A DNA stretch of 47,468 nt, taken from the NCBI GenBank assembly GCA_003211335.1, contig QCTA01000001.1, forward strand, positions 1 to 47,468. The letters are read 5' to 3'. A program made the position numbers and the translations under genes. The stretch is from Prochlorococcus sp. AG-670-O11 (lineage in GTDB: Bacteria; Cyanobacteriota; Cyanobacteriia; PCC-6307; Cyanobiaceae). Within the stretch, counting starts at the first letter, position 1. Every line of letters begins with the position of its first letter. The notes under the pieces were generated by a model, which was given only the letters and a program-made list of their open reading frames with translations, did not search any database and was not told the origin of the DNA. This document shows positions 8,956-18,307 of this stretch, piece by piece.

Positions 8956-10173
8956 ATGCAAATAATTGAAGAAATAAAAAAGAATGAATTAATTAGTAAT
9001 CCATCTGAGATTCAACAAATTTGTCTCGATAAATTAACGTTAAATCCGTTACCAAATATCAAAAGTGAATACTGGAGGCTATCCAATAAATCCAAATTCC
9101 TCGGCTTGCTTAATCACACAAATAAGAATAAAGAATCCAAAGTTAATCTCCCATATAAAAAAGCATCTAAAAATATAATTAGACTAATAATAGGAGAGGA
9201 TAGCTCTATCAATTTAAAAGAAGAAAACTTTTCAATAAAGGAATTAAAAGAAATAGAAGTAATTAATCATATCAAAAAAAATATATCTAATTTTGATAAA
9301 AACGATAATTGGAGCGATTTACTAAATCATTGTTTAAGTTCTAAAGAAAATATCTTGGGTTTAAATATTTCTGGTAATAAAATTCCTCCTATTGAGATAT
9401 TTAGTGCTTCCTCACCCGACTCTTTTAATGCTAAAACACTTATTTTATTCTTTGAAAAGAATTCTAAAGTCGATTTATTGCAAATTAATCTTGGAAAAGA
9501 AAATTCTTCATTATCTGTCTCAACTTATCTCTGTTTAGAGGAAAATACTTCGGTAAATCATGGTGTAGTTTCCTATGGAGAGAACAAATCTAACTTATTA
9601 AATTCTTTAAATGTAATTCAAAACGCAAAAAGTGAATATAGCTTAGGATCATTACATTTCCACTTTAATTATGCGAGATTTGAAATCCGTATTAACCAAT
9701 TACATGGGAATGCCAAAACAAATATAAAAGGACTACAAATTACAAAAAATAATGACCAAATAGCTACTTATACAAAAATGCAATTTAACGGTCCTAATGG
9801 ATTTTTAGATCAAGTTAATAAATCTTTAGCAGATGATAAATCCCATGCTGTCTTTGAAGGTTCGATTATTGTTCCAAAAATTGCACAAAAAACTGATGCG
9901 TCACAATTAAGCAGAAATTTACTTTTATCCAGACACGCTAAAATTGATACTAAACCTCAATTAGAGATAATTGCTGATGATGTAAAATGTAAGCATGGTG
10001 CAACTATTTCACAGTTAAATGAAGAAGAACTTTTCTATATGAGATCAAGAGGACTCACGTTAGCAGAGGCCAGTAAACTACAATTAAGTTCTTACTTTCA
10101 AGAAATAATTTCAACTATCCCTGTTTCAAAAGACAAATGGGATTTGCTTCATAAACTTTTAAAAGAAAATTAA
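8956..10173 (+). CDS. sufD: Fe-S cluster assembly protein SufD
   Basis: 405 residues, paralogue of SufB and its partner in SufBC2D. The N-terminal half is poorly conserved and Lys/Asn-rich as is usual for SufD in AT-rich genomes; the C-terminal beta-helix shows the family run KTDASQLSRNLLLS, then KPQLEIIADDVKCKHGATISQL with the conserved CxHGA segment, then FYMRSRGLTLAEASKLQL. It lies 4 bases after sufC, and its TAA overlaps the sufS ATG by one base, indicating translational coupling. Confidence 0.94.
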   Translation: MQIIEEIKKNELISNPSEIQQICLDKLTLNPLPNIKSEYWRLSNKSKFLGLLNHTNKNKESKVNLPYKKASKNIIRLIIGEDSSINLKEENFSIKELKEIEVINHIKKNISNFDKNDNWSDLLNHCLSSKENILGLNISGNKIPPIEIFSASSPDSFNAKTLILFFEKNSKVDLLQINLGKENSSLSVSTYLCLEENTSVNHGVVSYGENKSNLLNSLNVIQNAKSEYSLGSLHFHFNYARFEIRINQLHGNAKTNIKGLQITKNNDQIATYTKMQFNGPNGFLDQVNKSLADDKSHAVFEGSIIVPKIAQKTDASQLSRNLLLSRHAKIDTKPQLEIIADDVKCKHGATISQLNEEELFYMRSRGLTLAEASKLQLSSYFQEIISTIPVSKDKWDLLHKLLKEN

Positions 10174-11450
10174 TGGAAACAATTAAAAATTTCCCGAAAA
10201 TAAATAAAAAAAACCTACCTCTCATAGATACAAATGACTTTCCTTTATTAGAAAATAATTTTAGGAGCAAAAATTCAATTATTTATCTTGATCACGCTGC
10301 AACAACCCAAAAACCAATCCAAGTTCTTAAAAAAATTGATGAATATTATAAAAATTTCAATGCAAACGTTCATAGGGGCGCTCATCAATTAAGTGCAAAA
10401 GCAACAGAAGAATTTGAGAACTCAAGATCTTTAATTGCTCAATATATTAATGCTGATTCAATAAAAGAAATAATTTTCACAAGGAATGCGACTGAAGCCA
10501 TAAATCTGGTTGCTAGATCATGGGGAGAATTTACTTTAAAAGAAAATGATGAAATTGTTTTATCTATAATGGAGCATCACAGTAATATTGTTCCTTGGCA
10601 AATGGTTGCTGCAAAAAATAAATGTAAACTGAAATTTGTCGGCATAGATCAGGAAGGAAGATTAGATATTAATGATTTCAAATCCAAATTAACATCGAAA
10701 ACAAAGCTAGTAAGTTTGTTACACATAAGCAACACCTTAGGGTGTTGTAATCCTATAAAAGAAATAACCAAATTAGCTAAAGATAAGGATTCTTTAGTTC
10801 TGCTTGATGCATGTCAAAGTTTGGCTCATCTTAAGTTGGATGTTAATAAACTAGGTATAGATTTTTTAGCAGGTTCAGGACATAAATTATGCGGTCCCAC
10901 GGGTATAGGTTTCTTATGGTCCAAAAAAGAAATTTTAGAAAAAATTCCTCCTTTTTTTGGTGGTGGTGAAATGATCCAAGATGTTTTTGAAGAGAAAAGT
11001 ACTTGGGCTGAACTTCCACATAAATTTGAAGCAGGTACTCCAGCAATTGCAGAAGCAATAGGATTAGCTGCAGCGATTAAATATATTAACAATATTGGGT
11101 TAGATTGTATTAATGAATATGAAAAGGAGATTACAAAATATCTATTTGAACAATTAAATCAAATAGAAGATCTTGAAATAATAGGTCCTTCTCCGGATAT
11201 AGATAATAACAGAGCTTCATTAGCAACCTTTTATGTAAAAGGAATACATTCAAACGATATCGCTGAAATTCTAGATTCGAAAGGTATTTGCATAAGAAGT
11301 GGACATCATTGTTGTCAACCTCTGCACAGACATCTGGGAATAAGTTCAACCGCTAGAGTTAGTATGAATTTCACAACTACCAAAGAAGATATCAATACAT
11401 TTATCGAAAAACTTAAAGAAACTATTAGTTTTTTAAAGCTGAATTCTTAA
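10173..11450 (+). CDS. sufS: Cysteine desulfurase SufS (PLP-dependent)
   Basis: 425 residues, a class V aminotransferase-fold cysteine desulfurase of the SufS/CsdA group. It takes sulfur from cysteine and hands it, with help from SufE, to SufB. Visible residues: YLDHAATTQKP near the N-terminus, MEHHSNIVPW, the PLP lysine K238 in SGSGHKLCGPTG (about 234-245), and the persulfide cysteine C380 in RSGHHCC. It starts with the last base of sufD. Its end overlaps the convergent S9 peptidase gene by 4 bases. Confidence 0.96.
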   Translation: METIKNFPKINKKNLPLIDTNDFPLLENNFRSKNSIIYLDHAATTQKPIQVLKKIDEYYKNFNANVHRGAHQLSAKATEEFENSRSLIAQYINADSIKEIIFTRNATEAINLVARSWGEFTLKENDEIVLSIMEHHSNIVPWQMVAAKNKCKLKFVGIDQEGRLDINDFKSKLTSKTKLVSLLHISNTLGCCNPIKEITKLAKDKDSLVLLDACQSLAHLKLDVNKLGIDFLAGSGHKLCGPTGIGFLWSKKEILEKIPPFFGGGEMIQDVFEEKSTWAELPHKFEAGTPAIAEAIGLAAAIKYINNIGLDCINEYEKEITKYLFEQLNQIEDLEIIGPSPDIDNNRASLATFYVKGIHSNDIAEILDSKGICIRSGHHCCQPLHRHLGISSTARVSMNFTTTKEDINTFIEKLKETISFLKLNS

Positions 11451-13375
11451 ATATGTAAAGTCCTCTCTAAAAACTCTTGAGTTTTTTTAAGAACGTGTTT
11501 CTTATTATTAATATTTTTAAAACCATGTCCTTCATTTTCAAAAATTATGACTTCAGAAGATTTGTTATTTGTGAGCAGTTTTTCCTTAATTTGTAATGTT
11601 TTCTTATAAGAAATAACTAAATCTTTTTTGCCATGAAATAATAAAACAGGTTTCTTTAATTGATTAATTTTATTAATTGGTGATCTAACTTTATACTCAT
11701 TAGAAAATGTTGAATATTGACCTATAAGGGAATTTAAGTACCCTCTCTCAAATCTATGAGTTTTATGATGCATATCATTTAAATCAAGAACAGGGTATTT
11801 ACAAATCGCCACTTTAAAAATATCACTTTCACATAAAGCATTAATTGCAGTTAAACCACCTGCACTATTACCTAAGATTGCGACCTTTTCGCTATCAATA
11901 AGGTTTAACCTAATCAAATCAAGTACTAATGCTTTACAGTCATATGAATCGAGAATACCCCATTTATAATTTAATCTCTCTCTATAATCTCTGCCAAAAC
12001 CAGAGGAACCGCCATAATTCACTTCTGCTACAGTAAATCCTCTCGAAGTCCAATATTGTACTTCCGAATTTAATGACCCTTCAAAACAAGCAGTAGGTCC
12101 ACTATGTGCTCTAACAATTAATGGTGATTTAACAAACTTCTCAAATAAAGGCTTATAAATAAACGAATGTGTGGATTGATTATTAAAACCTTTAAACCAA
12201 AAAGATTCTGGTCTTGCATATTCATTTATAGACGCAAAAGAAATCTCATTTGATAAATTAATTTTGTTTTTATCTGCAAAATCACACTCAAATAAATAGT
12301 CGAAACAACCAAAACTACTTCCTCTAATAACTGATTTTCGATCATAAATATCTAAATCACTTATTGAACTATAAGGTAATTGAAGCTCTTGAATACATTC
12401 AAAGTTTTGATAATGTTCCAGTAACCAACTATTTCCTTTTTTGGCAAGACAAAACAAATTTTGAATATTTCCTGAAAAAAAAGAAATGCCAGAAACCCAC
12501 TGGGGTGATCCATATTCGGTTAAGGGTTTAATTATTCTCTTTATGAGAATAATATTTTTAATATCAGTTACATCAAGAAAAAATAAATTCCACCAGCCCG
12601 TACTATCTTCAGAACAAACTAAAAATTTATCACTTATCCAGTAAGGTTGAAAGAAAGAAACATTTTTTGACTCATTAATCGATTTACTAGAAAATTTTTT
12701 TATTTTTTGTATCTCTCCATCATTATCAATACTTGCAAAAAAGAGATCATTTCTTTCCCAAGGCATGCAGGATGAATCCCATTCAATCCAGGATAATAAA
12801 TTAGCTGAAATATTGGCAGATAAATTCCCAGCAAAATTTTCAAATTTTTTTATTTTACGAATTTCTTGTTTAGTCTTTTTTAAATTTAATGAGAATAAAT
12901 AATCTCTATTTTTAACCTCACATAAACCGTATAAGATATTATTTTTAGAAATAACAAATGAAGTATCAAAATTAATTTCTTTTGTTTCAGTAAGTTGTCT
13001 TGGTTCCATATCGCATCGCAAAAACTCATTAGCATTTTTAGAGATTATCTCTTGGACTTTAAAAATTTTTAACCATAGTGCTTTTGAGAGCTTATCGACC
13101 CATATCAAATAAATTTGATCATGCACCTCTATACATTGATATGATTTCCCCCCATAACCATGAAAATTGCTTTTAATATAAAAATTATTACCAGTTAATC
13201 TTTGTGGAATTGCATTTTTATCATTAAAAGGCCTAGCAAAAATGGCACTTTTATCCGTTTTTTCATCAGAAATAGTATCTACCCAAAAAATCATATTCTT
13301 AATAAGTGATAACTCTTTAAAAGATATTTTTTTAGTATCACTTTGCTTAATTTTTAAATTCTTAGCATTACTCAT
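11447..13375 (-). CDS. S9 family (prolyl oligopeptidase-type) serine peptidase
   Basis: 642 residues. The N-terminal two-thirds are repetitive and beta-rich with WxD-type strands, consistent with a beta-propeller; the C-terminal third is an alpha/beta hydrolase with nucleophile motif LGNSAGG, catalytic aspartate in FHGKKDLVIS, and histidine in ENEGHGF. This is the dipeptidyl/acylaminoacyl peptidase layout. No signal peptide, so probably cytoplasmic, cleaving short peptides; exact specificity is not visible. Divergent from the deformylase gene with 75 bases between starts. Confidence 0.88.
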   Translation of the reverse strand: MSNAKNLKIKQSDTKKISFKELSLIKNMIFWVDTISDEKTDKSAIFARPFNDKNAIPQRLTGNNFYIKSNFHGYGGKSYQCIEVHDQIYLIWVDKLSKALWLKIFKVQEIISKNANEFLRCDMEPRQLTETKEINFDTSFVISKNNILYGLCEVKNRDYLFSLNLKKTKQEIRKIKKFENFAGNLSANISANLLSWIEWDSSCMPWERNDLFFASIDNDGEIQKIKKFSSKSINESKNVSFFQPYWISDKFLVCSEDSTGWWNLFFLDVTDIKNIILIKRIIKPLTEYGSPQWVSGISFFSGNIQNLFCLAKKGNSWLLEHYQNFECIQELQLPYSSISDLDIYDRKSVIRGSSFGCFDYLFECDFADKNKINLSNEISFASINEYARPESFWFKGFNNQSTHSFIYKPLFEKFVKSPLIVRAHSGPTACFEGSLNSEVQYWTSRGFTVAEVNYGGSSGFGRDYRERLNYKWGILDSYDCKALVLDLIRLNLIDSEKVAILGNSAGGLTAINALCESDIFKVAICKYPVLDLNDMHHKTHRFERGYLNSLIGQYSTFSNEYKVRSPINKINQLKKPVLLFHGKKDLVISYKKTLQIKEKLLTNNKSSEVIIFENEGHGFKNINNKKHVLKKTQEFLERTLHI

Positions 13376-13450
13376 TTTGAAAATTTATTAAAAGATGAAT
13401 TTAAAGTGCTAATATTTTTATAGCTTAACTGTTGAGAAAATAATTTTTCC

Positions 13451-14056
13451 GTGGCAAACCATTTTTCACAACTCGCAAAAAAATCAAAAGCAAAAAGTAC
13501 TACAGAAAAAGTATCTAAAGAACAAACAGGAAGTCCATCACTAGAAATATATAAACTTGGTAATGATATATTGAGAGGAAATGCTAAAAGAATAAGTAAA
13601 GTTGATAATTCCATAAGAATCTTATCTAAAGAAATGCTTCAAAGTATGTATGCAGCAAAAGGAATTGGACTAGCTGCCCCGCAAATAGGAATTATGAAGG
13701 AGCTACTTGTAATTGATGTAAATTTTGAAGATACTGCTGCTGATCCATTAATTTTGATAAATCCAGAAATTACTAATTATGGGACAACTTTAAATTCATA
13801 TGAAGAAGGTTGCTTAAGCATCCCAGGAGTTTATTTAAACGTTGTTAGACCATCAACAATTAAATTAAGATTTAGAGATGAAATGGGCAGACCAAGAAAA
13901 ATGAAAGCTGATGGACTCTTAGCAAGATGCATTCAACATGAAATGGATCATCTTAATGGGGTTTTATTTGTTGATAGAGTTACTTCAAAAGAAGATTTGA
14001 ATAGAGAACTTATTAAAGAAGGATTTAATCAAAAAGATGTTATGTCAATCAACTAA
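13451..14056 (+). CDS. def: Peptide deformylase
   Basis: 201 residues starting with GTG at 13451; the only earlier alternatives are out of frame. Removes the formyl group from N-terminal methionine of new proteins. The three metal-site motifs are present: GIGLAAPQIG (motif 1), EEGCLSIPG (motif 2, metal cysteine) and QHEMDHLNG (motif 3, HExxH variant with both histidines). The N-terminal 25 residues are Lys/Ser-rich and not part of the catalytic core. Followed after 19 bases by the HIT gene, probably in one transcript. Confidence 0.95.
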   Translation: MANHFSQLAKKSKAKSTTEKVSKEQTGSPSLEIYKLGNDILRGNAKRISKVDNSIRILSKEMLQSMYAAKGIGLAAPQIGIMKELLVIDVNFEDTAADPLILINPEITNYGTTLNSYEEGCLSIPGVYLNVVRPSTIKLRFRDEMGRPRKMKADGLLARCIQHEMDHLNGVLFVDRVTSKEDLNRELIKEGFNQKDVMSIN

Positions 14057-14075
14057 TTTAATTAATCAAAAAAAA

Positions 14076-14417
14076 ATGGTTAAAACTACAATCTTTAGCA
14101 AAATAATCAATGGTGAAATTACTTGTGAGAAGCTTTATGAAGACGATATTTGTATCGCATTTAATGATATTGCCGCTCAAGCTCCAGTTCATTTTTTAGT
14201 TATTCCTAAAAAACCTTTAGTTAGTTTATATGAGTGTTTGGAGGAGGATAAAGATTTACTCGGTCACCTTCTCTTGATAGGAAAAAATATTGCTAAATCA
14301 AAGAAATTAAAAAGTTGGAGAACAATTATTAATACTGGAGAAGAATCTGGACAAACAGTATTTCATTTACATATCCATTTTTTAGGTGGTAGAAAAATGA
14401 ATTGGCCTCCGGGTTAA
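14076..14417 (+). CDS. HIT family (histidine triad) hydrolase, HinT-like
   Basis: 113 residues. Start chosen at 14076 (MVKTTIFSKIINGEI), the standard HinT N-terminus; an upstream in-frame ATG at 14037 lies inside def. Shows the DDICIAFNDI strand, the VHFLVIPKKP strand, NTGEESGQTVFHLHIHFLGG with the histidine triad HLHIH, and the end MNWPPG. HinT proteins hydrolyse nucleoside phosphoramidates and acyl-adenylates; the true substrate in cyanobacteria is unclear. A small stem-loop directly follows the stop. Confidence 0.93.
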   Translation: MVKTTIFSKIINGEITCEKLYEDDICIAFNDIAAQAPVHFLVIPKKPLVSLYECLEEDKDLLGHLLLIGKNIAKSKKLKSWRTIINTGEESGQTVFHLHIHFLGGRKMNWPPG

Positions 14418-14440
14418 AACTCTCAAAAGAGTTTATTATT
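14417..14440 (+). terminator. Probable intrinsic terminator after def-HIT
   Basis: A 7-base-pair stem AAACTCT (14417-14423) / AGAGTTT (14428-14434) with a CAAA loop, followed by ATTATT. It overlaps the last base of the HIT stop codon. The T-run is short, so termination efficiency is uncertain. Confidence 0.55.
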
Positions 14441-14467
14441 GGCTATAAATAAGAAAATAATAAGAAT

Positions 14468-14755
14468 ATGAAGACACCTGAATCAGTAAAAATTAAGTCT
14501 AACAATTTCTTAAATTTAATTATTACAAATTGGGAAAGCCTAAATGAATCTCAAAAATCAGTTTTAATTAAAATTTGGAAGGTATTAACTTACAAATGGC
14601 AATTACAAATCTTATTTAATTTACCCTTTTTAATTTGGTGGTTAATGGATATATCGATTGTAAAAGTTCACGAATTTGATTTAAAATTATTGTCTTACCT
14701 TAACCTTCCAGATTGGATGATATCTCTAATAGGTTTCGGTCAATCATCTTCATAA
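14468..14755 (+). CDS. Hypothetical protein with hydrophobic segment (95 aa)
   Basis: 95 residues. The N-terminal half is polar and helical; a Trp-rich hydrophobic stretch (LQILFNLPFLIWWLMDISI, about residues 56-74) could be one membrane helix, and the C-terminal end LPDWMISLIGFGQ could be amphipathic. It lies between the HIT gene and the ABC transporter on the same strand, 39 bases before the latter. No family recognised. Orientation, spacing and non-random composition support a gene. Confidence 0.65.
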   Translation: MKTPESVKIKSNNFLNLIITNWESLNESQKSVLIKIWKVLTYKWQLQILFNLPFLIWWLMDISIVKVHEFDLKLLSYLNLPDWMISLIGFGQSSS

Positions 14756-14794
14756 AAGATATAATCTATTTTAGATAAAGTTATTGTTAGAAAT

Positions 14795-16777
14795 ATGAAT
14801 AATATAATACAAAATAAATCTAAAATAATTTATCAGCTACAGAAGTTAAGGAGATTAGCACAGCCATTTTTTCTACCTATTGATCAATGCAACGGATTTC
14901 AATTTATATGGCTTTTAATATCTCTCTTGTTTTGTGTAGGAGGTATAGTTCTAGTAGGCCTAACAGGTATAATCAGTTTTTTTGAAAGTATTCAACCAAT
15001 TTTTCTTGAGAAATACTTTGGTGGAGTGGTAAATACTGTTAATACAATATGGTCTGGTTGGTGGGGATTACTATTTTCAGGATTATTTCTTATTGGTTCA
15101 GGAAGTTTTTTTAGTTTAAGACGTCAACTCAAAAATCGTAGATGGATACATTGGTTATTCCTCGCAGTCATAGTATTAATGCTTTTAGCTGTAAATGGAA
15201 TTAATGCAGGGATAGGATTTATTGCAAGAGACCTAACAAATGCTTTAGTAGAAAAACAACAGGATGGGTTTTATAGAATTTTAGGAATCTATGCTTGTTG
15301 CTTCGCTGTCGCTTTACCAATTCGCGTTTCGCAAATATTTTTTACCTACAAATTAGGAATAATTTGGCGAGATTGGCTTTCAAAAAGTTTAGTTAAAGAC
15401 TATATGACGAATAAAGCATATTACCAACTAAATCCTAATGATGAAGAACAAACTGATGTAGATAATCCTGACCAAAGAATAACAGACGATACCAGAGCTT
15501 TTACTGGTCAAAGTTTATCCTTTACTTTAGGAGTTTTTGATGCACTTCTAACTTTTTCTCTAAACATTCTCATATTATGGAGCATTAGTACAACATTAAC
15601 CTTTTCATTATTTGGATATGCTTTATTTGCTACTGCCATCCTATTGGTTGCTGGTAAAAATCTTGTAAAAATTGATTTCGACCAACTTAGATATGAAGCA
15701 GATTTCAGATACGGATTAGTACATATTAGAGATAATGCTGAATCAATAGCTTTTTATTCAGGTGAAATACCGGAAAAAAGTGAAACAGAGAGAAGGCTGG
15801 GTGAAGTGGTAAGAAATTTTAATTTACTAATAATTTGGAGAGTAATAATTGATGTAATGAGACGTTCTATCAATTATGCAGGCAACTTTTTTCCATATCT
15901 AATAATGGCAATTCCTTACTTTAGAGGGGATATTGATTATGGTCGTTTTATTCAAGCTAGCTTTGCATTTGGAATGGTAGAGGGTTCTTTGTTTTTTATT
16001 GTTAATCAAATAGAGGAACTAGCAAAGTTTACAGCAGGCATTGGAAGATTAGAGGGTTTTCAGTCAAAAGTTGAAAGTATCAGTCAAATCAAGCCGATTG
16101 ATAATCAAAATATAATTTCTGATTATTCTTCTATCATTATCAACGATGCCAATCTTTTTCCGCCTGGATCTAATACAGCTATAATCAAAAACTTAAATCT
16201 AAGTATTGAAACAAATCAATCATTATTAGTAGTGGGTCCCTCTGGTTGCGGTAAAACATCTTTATTAAGAATGATCAGTGGATTATGGGAACCTAATCAA
16301 GGATCGATTAAAAAGCCAAAAACAGGTGATTTACTATTTATACCCCAAAAACCCTATATGCTATTGGGCTCTTTAAGAGAACAATTATGTTATCCAACAG
16401 AAGTTGATAAATTTAGTGATGACCACTTAATCTCTGTTCTTAATGAAGTAAATTTAAGATCTATAGTTGATAGATATCCTAACCTTGACGTTAAACAAGA
16501 TTGGCCAAGAATTCTTTCATTAGGAGAGCAGCAAAGATTAGCTTTTGCAAGATTACTACTAAATTCTCCAAGGTTTGCTGTATTAGATGAAGCAACTAGT
16601 GCATTAGATATTAAAACTGAAAAAAAATTATATAATTTATTAAAAGATAGAGAATTATCGTTGATAAGCGTTGGACACAGACCTAGTTTGAAGGATTTTC
16701 ATGAGAACATTCTGGAATTAAATGGAAAGGGAGACTGGAAATTATTTACTACAGATAAGTATAATTTTAAAAATTAG
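14795..16777 (+). CDS. ABC transporter, fused permease-ATPase of the SbmA/BacA-YddA type
   Basis: 660 residues. The N-terminal half has about six hydrophobic helices (first near residue 45, others near 95, 125, 165, 245, 275) with SbmA/BacA-like features such as NALVEKQQDGFYRILG and NPDQRITDD. The ATPase half has Walker A GPSGCGKTS, a shortened Q-loop LLFIPQKPYM, signature LSLGEQQRLAFARLLL, Walker B FAVLDEATSALD and switch histidine SVGHRPSL. This group moves peptides, cobalamin or other amphipathic compounds; the substrate in picocyanobacteria is not known. An hli gene starts 9 bases after its stop. Confidence 0.85.
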   Translation: MNNIIQNKSKIIYQLQKLRRLAQPFFLPIDQCNGFQFIWLLISLLFCVGGIVLVGLTGIISFFESIQPIFLEKYFGGVVNTVNTIWSGWWGLLFSGLFLIGSGSFFSLRRQLKNRRWIHWLFLAVIVLMLLAVNGINAGIGFIARDLTNALVEKQQDGFYRILGIYACCFAVALPIRVSQIFFTYKLGIIWRDWLSKSLVKDYMTNKAYYQLNPNDEEQTDVDNPDQRITDDTRAFTGQSLSFTLGVFDALLTFSLNILILWSISTTLTFSLFGYALFATAILLVAGKNLVKIDFDQLRYEADFRYGLVHIRDNAESIAFYSGEIPEKSETERRLGEVVRNFNLLIIWRVIIDVMRRSINYAGNFFPYLIMAIPYFRGDIDYGRFIQASFAFGMVEGSLFFIVNQIEELAKFTAGIGRLEGFQSKVESISQIKPIDNQNIISDYSSIIINDANLFPPGSNTAIIKNLNLSIETNQSLLVVGPSGCGKTSLLRMISGLWEPNQGSIKKPKTGDLLFIPQKPYMLLGSLREQLCYPTEVDKFSDDHLISVLNEVNLRSIVDRYPNLDVKQDWPRILSLGEQQRLAFARLLLNSPRFAVLDEATSALDIKTEKKLYNLLKDRELSLISVGHRPSLKDFHENILELNGKGDWKLFTTDKYNFKN

Positions 16778-16786
16778 ATTAATGTT

Positions 16787-17020
16787 ATGAATTCAAATAA
16801 AAAACAACCTGATGAAGAAATTATGAAAAAAGAAGAAACAAATTATGAAAAAATTGAAATTCAGGATGAATCAAACAAAATTGAGGATATATATAAGTTT
16901 GGATGGAGTAATTATTCGGAAATAACAAATGGAAGATTTGCAATGATTGGATTTTTAGCAATTATTTTAATTGAATTAATAAGTCAAAAATCATTCCTAA
17001 ATTGGGCTGGAATTTTTTAA
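16787..17020 (+). CDS. hli: High-light-inducible protein (Hli, CAB/ELIP family)
   Basis: 77 residues. The C-terminal half carries the single chlorophyll-binding helix with the Hli motif EITNGRFAMIGFLAI, in which E, N and R are the pigment ligands and salt-bridge residues, followed by LIELISQKSFLNW. The N-terminal 35 residues are very charged (Lys/Glu). Hli proteins bind chlorophyll and carotenoid and protect photosystems or chlorophyll-synthesis intermediates under light stress. It follows the ABC transporter by 9 bases and so probably shares its transcript; its stop abuts the convergent Ycf66 gene. Confidence 0.9.
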   Translation: MNSNKKQPDEEIMKKEETNYEKIEIQDESNKIEDIYKFGWSNYSEITNGRFAMIGFLAIILIELISQKSFLNWAGIF

Positions 17021-17950
17021 CTAATCATCAAATCTAGAGCTGTTATCTCTGGGTTTATTTTTTTTTGTGCCAACAGTATATCTTCCAGTTTTATCTTTAG
17101 AAGTTGATCTTCCTCTGGCTGATGTACTTCGAGATTGAGGAGTTTTTTGTACTTCATTTATATTCGATGAAAAAGAAGCATCTTCTACTTTTTCTCTTGA
17201 AGTCTGAGATCTAATAGATGGCCTTTTTGCTTTATTAGAAGAAGGAGAAGAGTCTTTAGGAGAGGAATTATTTAATTTCCTAGAAACTTCTTGATTAGGT
17301 AATGGGCGTGAGCCTCGTTTAACTTCACTTCTAGATGATCGTCTTTCTCCAAAACTTCCACTTCTTTCGTCATTACTTGCTCTGCCTTCAGAACGATTTC
17401 TTCTTCTATTTGGTTCATCATTTTCAAATTGATTAGATTCTCTTATAGAAGGTCTCCTCCTACTTACTGCAGACTCAGGGATAGCTCTTGATATATTTCT
17501 CCTTTGCGATCTACTTTCCATATAATCATCTTCCAAGTCATCTTCTTGAGGTTTGAATCTTCTAGAAGGTCTATCAAAATTTTCAAATTGATCATAATCA
17601 TCATTAAACCTATTTCTAGAAGGATTTCTCGGCATATCTGGAATCTGATCATCTTCAAAATAAGAAGACCTTCTTGCTTGTTCAGTTGCAACACCTCTTA
17701 ATCGAACACTTTCATATGCAAAGAACACCGTCGTTCCTGCTAATAAAAACTGGCCAAATTGCAAAATAGGATCTAATCTCCACCCTTGAAAAAATAAAAT
17801 CCCTCCACATAAAAGACCTATTGCTGCAAAGAAAACATCGTAATCTCTTGCCAGCGCCGGTTTAAATGACCTCAAAAAATAAAGTCCGCCACCACATACA
17901 GCTAATACGATGCCTACAATACTTGCCCAATTTAGACTAGCATTGACCAC
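17021..17950 (-). CDS. ycf66: Ycf66 family protein with long Arg/Ser-rich tail
   Basis: 309 residues. The first 95 residues are the Ycf66 part with three hydrophobic helices (about 9-26, 38-55, 63-80; contains LNWASIVGIVLAVCGGGLY and LRSFKPALARDYDVFFAAIG). The remaining two-thirds are disordered-looking and strongly basic/acidic, with many R-R, R-S and S-R pairs and a polar end. Ycf66 is found in cyanobacteria and some plastids; its role is not settled. The tail is much longer than the conserved membrane part. Transcribed in the same direction as psbX, 78 bases downstream of it. Confidence 0.85.
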   Translation of the reverse strand: MVNASLNWASIVGIVLAVCGGGLYFLRSFKPALARDYDVFFAAIGLLCGGILFFQGWRLDPILQFGQFLLAGTTVFFAYESVRLRGVATEQARRSSYFEDDQIPDMPRNPSRNRFNDDYDQFENFDRPSRRFKPQEDDLEDDYMESRSQRRNISRAIPESAVSRRRPSIRESNQFENDEPNRRRNRSEGRASNDERSGSFGERRSSRSEVKRGSRPLPNQEVSRKLNNSSPKDSSPSSNKAKRPSIRSQTSREKVEDASFSSNINEVQKTPQSRSTSARGRSTSKDKTGRYTVGTKKNKPRDNSSRFDD

Positions 17951-18028
17951 TTTTTTCTCTCCAAAACTTATTGTTTAAGGTGCAATAAAACACCTTTATA
18001 TATAGTTTACTTAAAACTTTTATAAAAA

Positions 18029-18217
18029 CTAGCGTCTACGTGTAGCTGAAGTACGCTCAAGTGAATCTTTTTGACTAACAAAGATCAAAAATGCAGCAGC
18101 TGGGATAACTATAAGTAACGCTGCTGCAAAGAAACTGGCTATCATGTTAAAGCCCGAACTACCTGCGACTTCTGGGGAAACATCAGCGATTAATAATAGA
18201 TCTGAAATTTGAATCAC
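18029..18217 (-). CDS. psbX: Photosystem II small subunit PsbX
   Basis: 62 residues with one membrane helix ([21 protein letters not shown], split here from the following [10 protein letters not shown]). The helix end and the [10 protein letters not shown] tail match the picocyanobacterial PsbX pattern. PsbX sits at the edge of photosystem II near cytochrome b559 and influences plastoquinone exchange. The N-terminal 25 residues ([16 protein letters not shown]) extend beyond the shortest PsbX forms. Neighbour ycf66 downstream and the YggT gene divergent upstream. Confidence 0.85.
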   Translation of the reverse strand: MIQISDLLLIADVSPEVAGSSGFNMIASFFAAALLIVIPAAAFLIFVSQKDSLERTSATRRR

Positions 18218-18307
18218 TTTTTTAAAATTAAATTCTGAATTTATAATACGAATTCAATCCTAACTTATGGGATCTTTATTAAGATGGATTAAATAATTGT
18301 CATTTCA

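Noticed and set aside
10826..11092. Two minus-strand frames of 71 and 88 codons inside sufS
   Set aside because: Antisense to a fully conserved sufS region including the PLP-lysine area; typical shadow frames.
17464..17701. Frames on both strands inside the ycf66 tail
   Set aside because: Produced by the low-complexity Arg/Ser codons; the Ycf66 frame is continuous and has the proper family N-terminus.
17977..17996. AAGGTG/CACCTT stem-loop between psbX and ycf66 as a terminator
   Set aside because: On the minus strand it is followed by AAACAAT rather than a T-run; only 6 base pairs, so not called.
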